This document shows positions 9,392-21,130 of a stretch of DNA of 64,000 bases, one piece after another. Every line of letters begins with the position of its first letter. The stretch's first letter is position 1. Origin of the DNA: Hericium rajendrae (lineage: Eukaryota; Basidiomycota; Agaricomycetes; Russulales; Hericiaceae); contig CM065879.1 in assembly GCA_033439255.1 (NCBI GenBank), forward strand, positions 3,912,501 to 3,976,500. The letters are read 5' to 3'. The position numbers were made by a program, and so were the translations under genes. The notes beneath the pieces are model-generated. The model made no database searches. It worked only from the letters and a program-made list of their open reading frames with translations, and had not been told where the DNA came from.

Positions 9392-10093
9392 GAGTTTCAT
9401 CGCCAAAGCTGAAGGTCGGAGGCATAGATGGAGTAGGACACATCACACAGCTTGTATCTATTTGTGACCATGAGCATATGTCCATTTTCTTAAGGGGTGA
9501 TATCAAAGCTTGTGAAGTGAGTGAGAAGTTGAAGCTCGTTAAGAGAATAGAGAGACTGAGATTTAAGGAAATGAGAAACAAATAGCATGTAGATAGATGT
9601 CCTATCGCTCTTTGCGAGAGCGATGAGTTAAGTACAAAAAGATGTTTAAAGGTCCATTACTGTACAGTACCAAGCCCAGTCCTGCTTGACTACTCGTACT
9701 CCAGATCCTGGCACTCTGGGCCAATAAGGTGTATCATTGCAAGGCATGCCTTGACTCATTCGGGGTCCTCTGGGGTCCTGCATCACATGCTCTCTTTGTC
9801 TCTTTTCTCTCCTTCAAAAACCCTGCTTCTCACAATGCCTCTCTCACCATCTGTCTAATGACCCTCCACCTCTCCCCACCCAATGACCCTATCTACATGT
9901 TATTCATTTCTCGTTCCCTCAAATCTCAGTCTCTCTATTCTCTTAATGAGCTTCGACTTCTCACTCACTTCATGAGCTTTAATATTGCCCCTTAAGGAAA
10001 TGGAGGTACGCCCATGGTCACAAATAGATACAAGCTGTGTGACATGTCCTACTCCATCTATGCCTCTGACCTTCAGCTTTGGTGATAGAACTC
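9392..10093. repeat. Foldback element arms and loop
   Basis: Arm 9392-9597 is the reverse complement of 9889-10093 with scattered mismatches, around a loop of about 290 bp with no gene. Once element C is removed, homology continues outward through the flank at 6466-6493 into array 3, and on the other side into array 4. The full structure is thus a long inverted repeat ending in tandem repeats. The loop carries a small hairpin, ATCGCTCT with AGAGCGAT, at 9604-9624. Confidence 0.75.
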
Positions 10094-10124
10094 GAGGGAG
10101 GCTCTTGAGTTTCCGTGCTGCTCA

Positions 10125-10370
10125 CTACAATGCAGGACTGCACAAAGCTGCACTGCAGAACTGCGCAAAGCAGCACTGTGAGACTGTGTAAAGCTGCACT
10201 GCAGAACTGCAAAAAGCAGCACTGCAGAATTGCACAAAGCCACAGTGCAGAACTGTGCAAAGCTACAGTGTGCATAAAGCCATAGTGTAGGACTGTGTAA
10301 AGCAGCACTACGGGACTGCACAAAGCCACAATGCAGACCTGTGCAAAGCTGCACTGCAGGACTAGGGTTC
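10125..10370 (-). repeat. 23-bp minisatellite array 4
   Basis: Same 23-bp unit as arrays 1-3 in opposite orientation (GCACTGCAGGACTGCACAAAG). It forms the outer part of the right arm of the foldback structure. Confidence 0.85.
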
Positions 10371-11730
10371 GACATGAGTGCACTCGCGGGTGACCCGGAT
10401 CCGAACCTGCGGGTATTCAACATGGCGCAAGGGCTGACCTGGACCTGCGCGGGTTTCAGCCACCGGGTGATCCGGAGCCGCGGGTCACATACCTGTGACA
10501 TCCTGGATCACTTGCAGGTCAATCATTAGCATTCTATCTCATCACCTACGATGCTGTCGCATCCTTCTCTCCTTCATCTCTTTTCATTATTTCTGGTTGA
10601 TCGGACAGCGGGGAGGGCTTACAAGTGTGAGAGGGCCATCAGGTGAGTCGAAATGGACTTCGTCTTCACTGTTCTATACTAATCTTGCGAGTCTCGCTCG
10701 ATAATGAGTGAGACTCGTTTTCACTCGCTTTCTACAGCTGACGATGCCCCACCCCTTCGCCATGTCGCCCACCTGTCGCCCACCATCCGTACTCTGTGTC
10801 ACCTGCACAGTCGCCCCAGTGCCCGTAAGTCGTTTCTTGACACGTCAATCTGCCGGCCCCACTCGTTGCCCGCTCTCACATGTGTGGGAGGCTATTCATC
10901 ACCCCAAACACACACGCGGCCCAGGCGTAGTGCGTAGAACACTGGCAACACCAACAGTCAAGCCTCGTTGCTATAGCAATGAGATCGACTTCCGTCTGTT
11001 CGTCACCCACGTATGCGCGCACCATTTTCAATGCCGCGCCATCCCTCACCTCCCACACGCGCGCAGTTGGCTGTCGCCGGCTTTTCACATCCGGAACACT
11101 TGCATGCCTGCGGAGAGCATGCACGCGCATGCCTGCTGCTTGTGCCCCATGCATCAACGCCTTCGTGCCCCGTTCAGCATGCATGTCACATGTGTACACG
11201 CCGGTGCGTGTGTCTCACTCGTGTCTCAATGCCTTGCCCCCTGCTCAGCACGTTCCCGTCTCCATGACACATGGCAATGTCACGTCCCCTTGCATCAATG
11301 AGCTCGTACCTGGTGCTTAGATGTCCCGCGCACCCTGCATAGATGCGTGCCCCCATCATTGAAGTCTCTGGTCCATGCCCAATGTGTTCCCCAGTGCAGG
11401 TGATGTCCGCACCCTCTTACACGGCACACGAAATTCGGAAAAAGCCCAGTGGGCAATGGGAAACGAATTAGCTTTGCATACAGAAAATAGATCTTTCATG
11501 TATATATGTCATGTACTAATATCAATTTACTTCCCTTGAACACAAAGTGGACTGCAGGTCACTTGCAGGTCACTCGTGGGTCAACGCATTCTAAGTAAAG
11601 CTTGACCTGGATCTGGACAGGTCTCAGCCACCGGGTGATCCAGATCTGTGGGTCAGGAACTCGTGGGTAAATTTTGTGGGTATACCTGCATCGACCTGCA
11701 GGTGACTCTGACTCGTGTCCATCCCTATGC
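10371..11730 (+). mobile_element. Diverged relative D flanked by direct repeats
   Basis: Two similar segments (about 10372-10525 and 11550-11730) in the same orientation share CAGCCACCGGGTGATCC (10457-10473 and 11625-11641). Between them lies a diverged relative of the rightward half of elements A-C: a donor-like GTGAGT at 10643, ACTAAT, the hairpin CGAGTCTCGCTC with GAGTGAGACTCG (10688-10717), a C-rich core and the dyad CGTTGCTATAGCAATG (10966-10981). I find no CATCTGAG ends. Whether D is a separate family or a decayed copy is unclear. Confidence 0.5.
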
Positions 11731-12560
11731 AGGACTGCACAAAGCAGGACTGCAGGACTGCACAAAGCCACAGTACAGAACTGCACAAAGCTGCACTACA
11801 GAACTGCACAAAGTAGCAATGCAGGACTGCACAAAGCAGCATCACGGGACTGTGCAAAGTTGCATTACGGGACTGTACAAAGCTACACTGCAGGACTGCA
11901 CAAAGCCAAAAGCTGCACTGCAAGACTGCACAAAGCAGCACTGCAGAACTGCACAAAGCTGCACTGTAGGACTGTGCAAAGCCGCACTGCAGGACTGCAG
12001 AAAGCAGCAATGCAGGACTGCACAAAGCTGCACTGCAAGACTGCACAAAGTGGCACTGTGGGACTGTGCAAAGCGGCAGCTGTAGTGCAGAACTGTGCAA
12101 AGCTACACTGCAGGACTGCAGAAAGCAGCAATGCAGGACTGCGCAAAGCAGCACTGCAGCACTGTGCAAAGCAGCACTGCAGCACTGCGCAAAGCAGCAC
12201 TGCAGCACTGTGCAAAGCAGCACTGCAGCACTGCGCAAAGCAGCACTGCAGCACTGTGCAATGCAGCACTGCAGCACTGCAGCACTGCGCAAAGCTGCAC
12301 TGCAGCACTGTGCAAAGCTGTACTGTAGGACTGCACAAAGCTGTACTACAGGACTGCACAAAGCTGCAGTGCAGGACTGCACAAAGTGACAGTGCAGGGC
12401 TGCACAAAGTGGCAGTGCAGGGCTGCGGGACTGCGCAAAGCAGCAGTGCAGGACTGCACAAAGCTGCAGTACAGGACTGCGCAAAATGGCAGTGCGGGAC
12501 TGCACAAAGTGGCACAGCAGCACTGCATAAAGCAGCACTATAAGACTGTACAATTTAACA
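11731..12560 (-). repeat. 23-bp minisatellite array 5
   Basis: Longest array, same unit, same orientation as array 4. Around 12130-12300 the units become a more regular GCAAAGCAGCACTGCAGCACT form, suggesting recent local amplification. Frames of about 300 codons on both strands here are by-products of the repeat. Confidence 0.9.
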
Positions 12561-13500
12561 TTGCAGGACTGTATGATGCAGTATTGTAAGATAATAATTA
12601 TGTATTATTGCACATTGAATTACTGTACAACTGTAGCACTGTATGATACAGCATTTTTGTACTACATAATATAGCACTGCCATAGTGTATCTTGTAGCAC
12701 TGCAATATAATATAGCATTGTAAAATATAATGTAATCAAATTATATAGTTTAGCACTACAGAATTGCAGAAGATAATTCTGTAAAGTTGCAAATATCAAT
12801 ATTCTTCTGTTAATCTTTCAATTTATTTTTAATAATACTTAGAATGTCTTTTTATTTCTTCTTTATATAGTTTTCATTTGTTTTTAATAACATCATAATA
12901 TGTTTTCAATTTCATGCTGATACTTTGTCTTAGAAATTTGTATAAAATTCAAAATTTTATCTTCATAACTAGTCACCAGTATTAAAATGATGTTTCAACT
13001 TTCATTTTAATATTGTCTTATTTATACTATAATATCTTCAACATTCTTCTTATAGCTTGTTTAAAAGATTTTTTCAAGATTTTTGTTATACTTGATATTC
13101 AGATATTGAGAAAACATTGAAAAGGTACAAATATGATAGCTGAAGATTATTTTAAATTTTCATGTCCAGTTATATGATATGTATCAAAATGATATATGTA
13201 ATATTGTTAATCATAATCTAGCCCTAGTATTAGTATAGCATTGTATTTGTTATTAAGAAAAAAATGATGTTGAAGTTGTAAAGCAATTGTAAAAAGTATT
13301 TAAAAAAGCTCTTTCATAGGCCAGTGCAATATATTGAGCTCAATATTGTGTTGATATTGTGATACTATGAGAATCAAAGTCAAACTTTTCATTTCATAGT
13401 TAAGCTCTAACTATTGAAAAGAAGTTTCTGTTGTTTTTTTGATATTGTGGTGCCAGTTATCAAAAGAAATGTAATACTTTGTATTTGATAATTTCTCAGT
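12561..13500. other. AT-rich stretch without genes
   Basis: The first 200 bp are decaying minisatellite units in which C and G are largely replaced by T and A. The rest is plain AT-rich sequence with no open frame of note. Confidence 0.6.
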
Positions 13501-13856
13501 ATCTCGTCACCAGTTATTAAAATCTGCACCCAGTGTATGTTCCCGTCACAAGACCCTTGCGCGAATGCACGAAGTCGTCACACGTCACAGGGCTCCCCTC
13601 TCAGCGAGAAATGGTCGAAAGAGTACAGTAACTTCACTGACCAAGGATGGACTGCCCTTATCCGGCAAATCTTGGTACCAGGTAGTTGGTCCGGCCCGGA
13701 CGTCCCGTGGGGGCGAGGAGATCCGGGTGTGTTCTTACAATCGATATGCGCGAGCATGAGGCGCTGCTGTTTCGTTCAACTAGCCTTTGAATCACCAGGT
13801 GAGTTTTTGTTCTATGATAACATTCCGCGTTCTCTGAAGTTGAGTCCACAGTGAGG

Positions 13857-15440
13857 ATGCATAGGTGTTTACGCATTCCGGAGATCTTTCTGGCTATCCT
13901 GGACCGACTGGAAGTAGATGGTGATCAGACATCTTGGTTTCTCAACGATGACATGAGACCTGAAGGCGGTGGATACTATGTATACCCAGCTCGCAAGCCT
14001 GAGTGCCTTGCTCTGGCACTTACATGCAAGCGGTTTCTGGAACCCGCACTGGACGCTCTGTGGGAGAGTTTGCCTTCCATTCGTCCGTTACTAGCAATCG
14101 TGCTGGCCGTCAGTCACATTGATTTACCGGATGAACTCGAAAGGCTGAAGGTGTGTGCTTATTTAAATGATTTAGTGCTATTCCAATTAACCAAGAAATG
14201 TCAAGACAAGAAGACTTCATCAAGTCGATATAGATCGTGTCGCATGCTACGCGCGTCGCATACGCGCCTTGCGCGTCGATGCAGAAGATATGACTTCGTC
14301 GATATGCCGTATCCTCAGCACAAACACCCCATCATCTTCCCGGCCCTTGTTCCCCAATCTTGTTTGTCTTCTGTGGACATTCCAGGATTCGGTGAAGACA
14401 TCTTCATACATCACACTCTTTGCCGGTCCATCCTTGCAGGTTCTCAACTTACTCCCGGTGACATGGACGTCGTCAATGGACGAATTCATCTTCCATGGCC
14501 TTTCGACTTTTGCGGCTTATTGTCCCTGCTTGGAATTTGTCAAGCTCGACAATGATCATTGCATAGATGAGGATATCGGCAGAGAGGCAGCCCTGGTCCT
14601 CTCAGCCTTTCCGTCTTTGACCACGGTGGACATTGTTACATCTGTCTCGCCTCATGCTCTCTATTATCTGGCGGAGATGCCTCTTCTTCGCTCACTCGTG
14701 ATTTTCTTCTATCACCCAGATGCAGCATGGGTGTCGGCTCCGCCGACTGGGCCCTCGTTTCCCTCACTCCAGGAGGTCAAGTTCATTATGGGCGCAGTAT
14801 CGGACTATACAAAATTCTTCAATTCCTTCCACGGCCGTCGCGATATGCGGAAGATTATGCTAGAGTCCAGTTTATATCCAACAGCCTCAGAGTTGGATAA
14901 TCTCGTCCAGTCGGTGCAAGAAAATTGCTGTCCAAAAACTTTGACCGGCTTCACGCTTGTCACGGGTTCAGAAGATGAACCTTTCGACGTGCTTCCGATA
15001 CCCCATCTCACAGTCTACAATTCAAATCTCTCCCCATTGTTTTTCTTTCGGCAGATGGAAATATTTCACGTCGATTTATGCGACGCAGAGTTGGACGACA
15101 GGCTCCTCGAAGGCATGGCCAACGCCTGGCCTAACCTGAAAAAGCTAACATTGATTTCGTACTATTCCAAGCGTCCGTCTCGATTGACACTCAGCGGACT
15201 CTACCCCTTGCTAAAAACTGCCATCGGCTCGAATTCCTTGGATTGCAGTTGTCTTCTTCAGACATCGATGTCGCGGCGCTCCACAAACGAGATTGGGACA
15301 AGCCAAGTACCAAAATCCACATTATCCTGTACGATCCGATGGAGAATTCATTGGAGCAGGACATAGTGCCGTACTTGGAATATCTCTTTCCTATCTCCGA
15401 CAAAGGCATCTATTGGCCACGCCCACTCGATCAATATTGA
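13857..15440 (+). CDS. F-box protein, paralogue 1
   Basis: Probable substrate receptor of an SCF ubiquitin ligase. The N-terminus MHRCLRIPEIFLAILDRL is a degenerate F-box, followed by a leucine-rich region. ATG 13857 was chosen because it aligns with the start of the neighbouring paralogue. An upstream GTGAGT-CAG intron at about 13800-13852 may lie in the 5' leader. An intron at 14153-14213 is inferred by matching the ARRIR segment of paralogue 2. Near the end, the frame that continues the homology (CHRLEFLGLQL and on to PRPLDQY, stop at 15440) is reached only if one A is added to the A run at 15213-15217; as written, the frame ends at 15366 in unrelated sequence. Either the copy is broken or the base is missing from the consensus. 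Confidence 0.75.
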
Positions 15441-16131
15441 CTCGCTGCGAGACGATGGGGTTGCTCGCTTTCTGTGTCACGTAGCGGCAGTCTTTCAATC
15501 AATTTCTGTTTCGTGAGTGTGCTGAGTCCAGATATAGAATGAATAGAGGCGCCATTGTTGCGTTCCGTCCGAAGTCCTTCACCTTTTATGTCGGCTTTCG
15601 TTGTACTGCAAGGACTCTGAATTTGATGATACGGGCCAGTTGGGTCCATGTTGGGTCTGGGTTTCGTTCACGTTCATGATGGTGTAGATTAGAAGCCGTA
15701 ACTTGGGTTACGGGAGCTGGGTTTTCTTTTCGACCTAGCTCAAAATTTACTACGGATATAGACATGCTATTGGACTATGTTTATTTATTTTCCAGGCCTG
15801 AGCTTGAGCTCACAGCTAGGTAACTTAGCTGCTCAGAGTTTCGACTCTCGAGCAATGCCACGGCCGCAAATGCCTTGATCAGCGGGCCGTAGCCGGGCCG
15901 CCAATTTCGTGGTACATAACTCCAACTTGTCTCTTCGAGTTTGCAAACGAAAGTGACACGACACACACCGCAGTCGACTCGCGATGTCTCCTTCAAATTC
16001 AACACCAGGTAGTCTTGAATTTCGTTGTTGTCGTTTCGAGGGACCCCATCTAATGAACCTCAGCACACAGGCCTAGCAACGTGGGTATCACTCGACATGG
16101 GCCTGAACTTACGTTGCATGCTGACAGTTTG
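15441..16131. other. Intergenic stretch between the F-box genes
   Basis: No supported gene. Short open frames on both strands lack similarity to each other and splice context. It should hold the 3' end of paralogue 1 and the promoter of paralogue 2. Confidence 0.5.
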
Positions 16132-17706
16132 ATGCAGTTACCAGTACCTGCGATGACGGCCATGCACAGATGTTTGATGATTCCGGAAATCCTTCTTGCC
16201 ATCATCGATGCACTCCCGAGACTGGATATAGACTTTGGTCTCCAGGACATGCTCGATTCGTGGGATGACGTCTCGTTGACGTCGAACCGTGCCGATGCCC
16301 TGGCCATTGCGCTGACTTGCAAAACTTTCCTGGATGTAGGCCTTGATGCTCTGTGGTCCACAATGAATTCCATGCAGCCACTACTGTCGCTACTTGTTTC
16401 CAACGAATTGCGTGGGTTGCCGGTAAGTCCCTCCTTGGGATGCTGAATCCGTGCTGTTGCTTAATGTGCCTTTGGTTTCCTGTAGGTAGAGCCAACCGTC
16501 ACCCTCGACATGACCCGATTCGACTATTATGCACGTCGCATCCGAATCCTGCAGACTTCCAATTTTGAGGTACCGTCATCGGACGCCTTCCGTTCACTGA
16601 GCGTCAATACGTGGCGCCGGTCACAGCCTATACTACCAAACCTCCGTCATCTTGCATGGAGACATGCTGACACGGACACTTTTCCATATATCTCTTTGTT
16701 TTCAGGCCCATCGCTCCAAAGCATCATCTTGTTTCCTTTTGAGTGGGACCCTACTCACGACGATTGGATCTTCTCCAGCCTTTCAACGCTATCGAGATTC
16801 TCTCCTATGTTGTCCCGGCTCATGCTCCATGACGATTTCATCACTTTCAGGGAAGATTGCTACAGGCAGACGATGCTTTTCCTTTGCGCCTTACCCTTCG
16901 TGACGTCGGTTCGCCTGTGCACTCCCGTCTCATACGACATGATTCGTCAATTGAACTGTATGCCTTATCTCCGCTCTCTGAGAGCCGATTTCTACGGCAG
17001 GGATATCGAGATATCGGACACCATCAAGAAGATGAACTTCGCCTCTTTACAGGAGATTGAGCTTACCCAAGGAGAACTAGTAACACTCACTTCGTTCATG
17101 GATATGTTGCTTGACGGACTCAACATCGAGAAGATCAACATGGAGCATATGGAGTGTGAGCCATCCCTGGCCATCAATAGATTGATCGGTGCTGTCTGCC
17201 GAGTCTGCTCTCCTGAAGCGTTGAAATCGTTCAATCTCGGCACCGGTGGTCTATCTAAATATGAACATTCCCCCGATTTCATCACCAACAATGCGATGCT
17301 CTCTCCGTTATTCAAGTTTCGCCACATGGAATTCTTCTCGGTCTCGTTTGGTGACCCCGATTGGGATGACCGTCTGCTGGGAGACATTGCAAGTGCTTGG
17401 CCTGGTTTGCGACGCCTCGCGCTGCGGAGGCATGGGAGGAAGCCATCGAAGTTGACATTCGGCGGACTTGCGTCACTCGCAAAGGGGTGCCCTCGACTAG
17501 AAGATATCTTTCTATATCTCGCGCCATGGAATGCTGGTGATGACGGAACCACTTTATACAGCTCGAATGAGTCAGTTCGACGTTCGCCTTTGCATATGGT
17601 GCTTCGCTATCCACTGCCAAACTTGGAGGCTGAGGCTGAATCGCATTTGCGACTCATATTCCCCAATCTGAGCCAACTCGATGTTGCGCATGTGGATGAC
17701 CTTTAA
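16132..17706 (+). CDS. F-box protein, paralogue 2
   Basis: Tandem paralogue of the gene at 13857, about 500 residues. The F-box is MHRCLMIPEILLAIIDAL, and a leucine-rich C-terminal region with LSRL, LRRLAL and LSQLDV segments follows. Exons are 16132-16422 and 16486-17706, with a clean 63-nt GTAAGT-TAG intron in phase 0. Alternative starts are ATG 16153 and 16162. The TAA at 17704-17706 is suspicious: the same frame stays open beyond it for about 20 codons to a GTGAGG donor at 17770, and joining to 17849 (after CTCAG) continues in frame to a TAG at 17956. The intact ancestor was probably about 55 residues longer. As an F-box protein it would bind Skp1; the target is unknown. Confidence 0.85.
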
Positions 17707-17956
17707 AGCCCTTTCTCGGATGAGCCGCGTCGTGAAGAGTTGAAAACAGCATTATTTTCAAGGGCCAAGGTGAGGCTGACTCCTGTCTCTCATAAAATCT
17801 GTCTGAACTGACGATTTTCGACGCTCTATGACTTGCGTGGCCGCTCAGAATATAAATAAGGAGCAACATAGGCTATACGATATGAAGATGTCGTACAAGT
17901 ACGACGATTACACTCAGGCCGGTCTATACTACATGGAAGCGTTCGACGAGCGCTAG
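17707..17956 (+). pseudogene. Cut-off 3' exons of F-box paralogue 2
   Basis: Two in-frame segments, 17707-17769 (containing FSDEPRREELKTALFSR) and 17849-17956 (containing YKYDDYTQAGLYYMEAFDER, then TAG), are separated by a 79-nt intron with canonical ends. They lie in the reading frame of the F-box gene behind its TAA. Best explanation: the former C-terminus cut off by a nonsense change, or a readthrough extension. Confidence 0.5.
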
Positions 17957-18608
17957 CATGCGACTCTGCTCATTTTGATTCGGCTCGGTGACGATTTTAG
18001 TTCTCTATATCCCATTTTCGCAGCTTGTGATAACACCCAATAAACTCGGCATTTTTTACCTTGTATCAATGCCCGCTCGATGCGTATTTCATCTCTTGCT
18101 TTGCAGAATTACATCAAGCTCGGCGCTAGAAAATGATTGCATGCGCATACAGCCCTTGTGGACGGTCGAAGCGTACCAAGATGGACAAATCGGAAGGGAT
18201 TTCTACGGAGTCCGGATTCCCGGAAGGGCGAATCTCTTTGCGATAATCAGACACTCGGACTTTGTTGACATCTAGATTCCAGAACAGCCTTCCCGACGTC
18301 GGCTTCTTGACCCATCAAACACGCCGCAAGATCCGCAGTCTCTCCGTTCATGACACTTAGGAGCAGAATTTCCTTACGCATCAGGTGCGTATGCGATGCT
18401 CTAGTCCACGATGACCGTTCATGTCGTCTCTAGGCTTTCTCTTCACCCATCAAGCCAAAGTACCTATTGCATTCAAGATTCCGCGGCTCTAACATCGCCT
18501 GTGTTTCAGCAGCCCTCAAAGGTCTACCATAACCGACAACGGTAGTGTAGCTTAGAACCACGTGGACAGCCCATCGATAACATCTTCTCCTCGAGTTCAA
18601 CCACCCAG
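17957..18608. other. Intergenic stretch
   Basis: I see no gene here. It lies upstream of the zinc-knuckle/J-domain gene and presumably holds its promoter. Confidence 0.5.
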
Positions 18609-20959
18609 ATGGTCGGGGAAGGTACTGCAACTTTCTGCTATAAGTGCGGAAGCAGTACGCCTCGCCTCTGTTCATCTCATCAACTCTATACTAATCACGT
18701 ACAGATGGACACGATATTATGCAATGCTCATCTTCGGAAAGCCTTTGCTTCAATTGTAAGAATCCTGGGCATTGGTCAAGAGATTGCCCATATCCCCGCA
18801 AATCAGCGTCGTGGAAATGTTATAATTGCGGCGAGCTAGGCCATTTCTCCTCAAGTTGTCCTCTGCGAAGATGTTTTGTGAGTCAATGGCCATCTTTGGC
18901 TGATATGTGGTCATTCTCACCAGCAAAAATCGTAGAGATGCGACGGACTCGGCCATTGGTCGCGCGACTGCACGGAGCCATGGAGATCAGGCTGTATGTG
19001 AACAGCTCCGCTCGTTAATCTAGTTGGTGACGTTTCCATATGTAGTCCAGTTCAAGTGCTACAAATGTGGAAGTCCGGACCATGCAGCAATGTAAGTGGC
19101 TATGTTCGTCTCGACATGGCTCCTTCGCTCATTTCTTCATCAGTGATTGTACCCAGGCGAGACGAGACCAGTCAACAGGATCAGCTAGTTCGAGAACAAG
19201 CCCTGAGAACAGCGACAGTTCTGGATCATCGTCCCGCTCATCACCCGATGCTGAATGGTCTTCAGCAAAGCATAGTCAAGAACGATCATCGAGGAGGACC
19301 TCGTTCACCTCATCTGGTTCTGGCGACAAGGACCGGTCGGATCCTAGCCCTAGAGAAAAGGGAAATACGGCCTACAAGTCTGGGTGTTACGGTGATGCAG
19401 TCTTCTTCTACACGATAGCAATCAGTGAGTGTGATACCGCAACGAAGCTTCACAGCTAACAGTTTCCTTAAGGCCTCACTCCCAATGACGACGTGCTCTA
19501 TTCAAATCGCGCTGCAGCTTACATCGGCATGAGGCAATTTATGCCTGCTCTATCAGACTGTCTAGAGGCTATATCTTGGCAAAGACGTCCGACGGCCAAG
19601 GTCCTCATTCGCTTGAGTAGATGTCACTACGCGCTCGGGTCTGTGGTCGCTGCATTATCGTCCGTGCGTCAGGCTCTATTACTAGATCCCGAGAACTCCA
19701 TTGCCATAGCCTTGCAAGACAGGGTACGTAAGCTGGAGAACTTGCTCAAGGATCTTGAGAACGCCCGTTCACAAAACCGCTGGAGTGTCGCTCGCAATAA
19801 ATACGACAAGTGCGTCTTGGCTGTCCTTCAAGAGGCAGACGAGCTTCCACACGAATGGAAATGCTGGGAAGTCGAACTCGAAATCGCACAGGCGAACTGG
19901 AAGATTGCCAAGGACACTATCGAGTGCGTTGTTGATATTGCATCACATATTCATAAGCAACTCACTATTTAGTGTACGGACCGTAGCCGTGCGATTCAAT
20001 TGCATTTCAAATCGAGCGAATTGGTCGCTCTGCGAGCCACGGTATTTTTCTTGACAGCAGAGCTCGAGCAAGCTCTACAACATGTCGAGATCGCCTTGCG
20101 GCTGGACTCGAATAGCACCAGGGCGGGAGCACTTCGGAAGCGCATACAGCGTGTTCAGCAGCTGAAGGAACAAGGGAATGCGTGTTTTGGAAGTAGTCAG
20201 TGGAATGAGGCTATCGATAAATACACCGAAGCTTTGCAGGTAAACCTGTCGATTTTTAAAACTGCTTTTTCTCGTGTTCAAACATCGTTCGCAGATCGTC
20301 GGAGACAATGGAGAAGAAGGCAAAGGTGGTCTCATGAGAGCCATGATGCTCTCGAATAGGGCAGCAGCCTTTGTCAAAGTGAGTGATTCGGACGCGACGG
20401 GTTGGATTGTCACTCATGCATCACAGATCAATCGCTACACAGACGCCTTGGAAGATATTACGGCGTCACTGCTGCTCAATTCTACGTCTGCTAAGGCCCT
20501 TCGTACTCGAGCCAAAGTCCATGTACATGACAAGAACTACGAGCTGGCCATAGATGACCTGAAGTCAGCGTTGCAGTATGCAACCACGCCAGCCAAAAGA
20601 AATGCGATTGCGTCGGAGCTTCGTCAAGCTGAAATGCTCGCAGGCGTGGATAGTAACGGAAACAAAGACTGGTATTCTGTACTAGGTGACTTATCTCTGT
20701 TATTCATGGCCAAGGGTCTTTCTGAATGCCTGAACAGGTGTTACGCGTGGATGTTCCCATGCTGAGATCAAGAAGGCATACAAACGAGAGTGCCTGAAGC
20801 ATCATCCTGACAGGGTGCGTGCCAAATGCTGTTGTGCACTCAAATTGACTGACTTCCTTTGCTAAGGGCGGCGACGAAGAAAGATTCAAATTGATTCAAC
20901 AAGCCAATGCCGTCCTCTCAGATCCTTTACAGCGCAGGTTCTACGACATGCAGCTGTAA
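18609..20959 (+). CDS. Zinc-knuckle, TPR and J-domain fusion protein
   Basis: Five CCHC knuckles (C-x2-C-x4-H-x4-C) come first: CYKCGSNGHDIMQC, CFNCKNPGHWSRDC, CYNCGELGHFSSSC, CFRCDGLGHWSRDC and CYKCGSPDHAAIDC. A Ser-rich linker, several TPR repeats (first REKGNTAYKSG, later VLYSNRAAAY and REKGN-like LKEQGNACF) and a C-terminal J domain with the HPD motif (KHHPDR) follow. The TPR-J half resembles DNAJC7, a co-chaperone linking Hsp70 and Hsp90. Introns: 18655-18704, 18878-18935, 18994-19045, 19092-19143, 19425-19472, 19924-19986, 20240-20294, 20379-20426, 20686-20737, 20815-20866. Several interrupt knuckle codons, which supports the exon model. Knuckle 5 and the first TPR lie in one exon, so the fusion is not an artefact of joining neighbours. 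Knuckles suggest RNA or single-strand nucleic acid binding. Confidence 0.85.
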
Positions 20960-21130
20960 TAGAAATACTAAGCGATGTTCTGCCATATCTCTCGATGTCC
21001 ATGTCCCGGATATGAGCACGTTTCAAAGTCATGGCTTTGCGTATGCGGTACATAAAAATACAGATCCTTCTTGAGTACATAAACCACCCGGATGACTGAG
21101 AGCTCGCGCCAAGTCCCTCTCACATGGTAT

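Noticed and set aside
10360-10400. GGTTCGA as a tRNA B box at the end of array 4
   Set aside because: No A box at proper spacing and no cloverleaf can be drawn.
11624-12553. Open frames of about 290-310 codons on both strands
   Set aside because: They run through the 23-bp minisatellite; the translations are the repeat read in rotating frames (CAVLQCSFAQS-like) and exist on both strands.
2283-12560. CRISPR-like repeat arrays
   Set aside because: Units are contiguous with no unique spacers, and the genome is eukaryotic.
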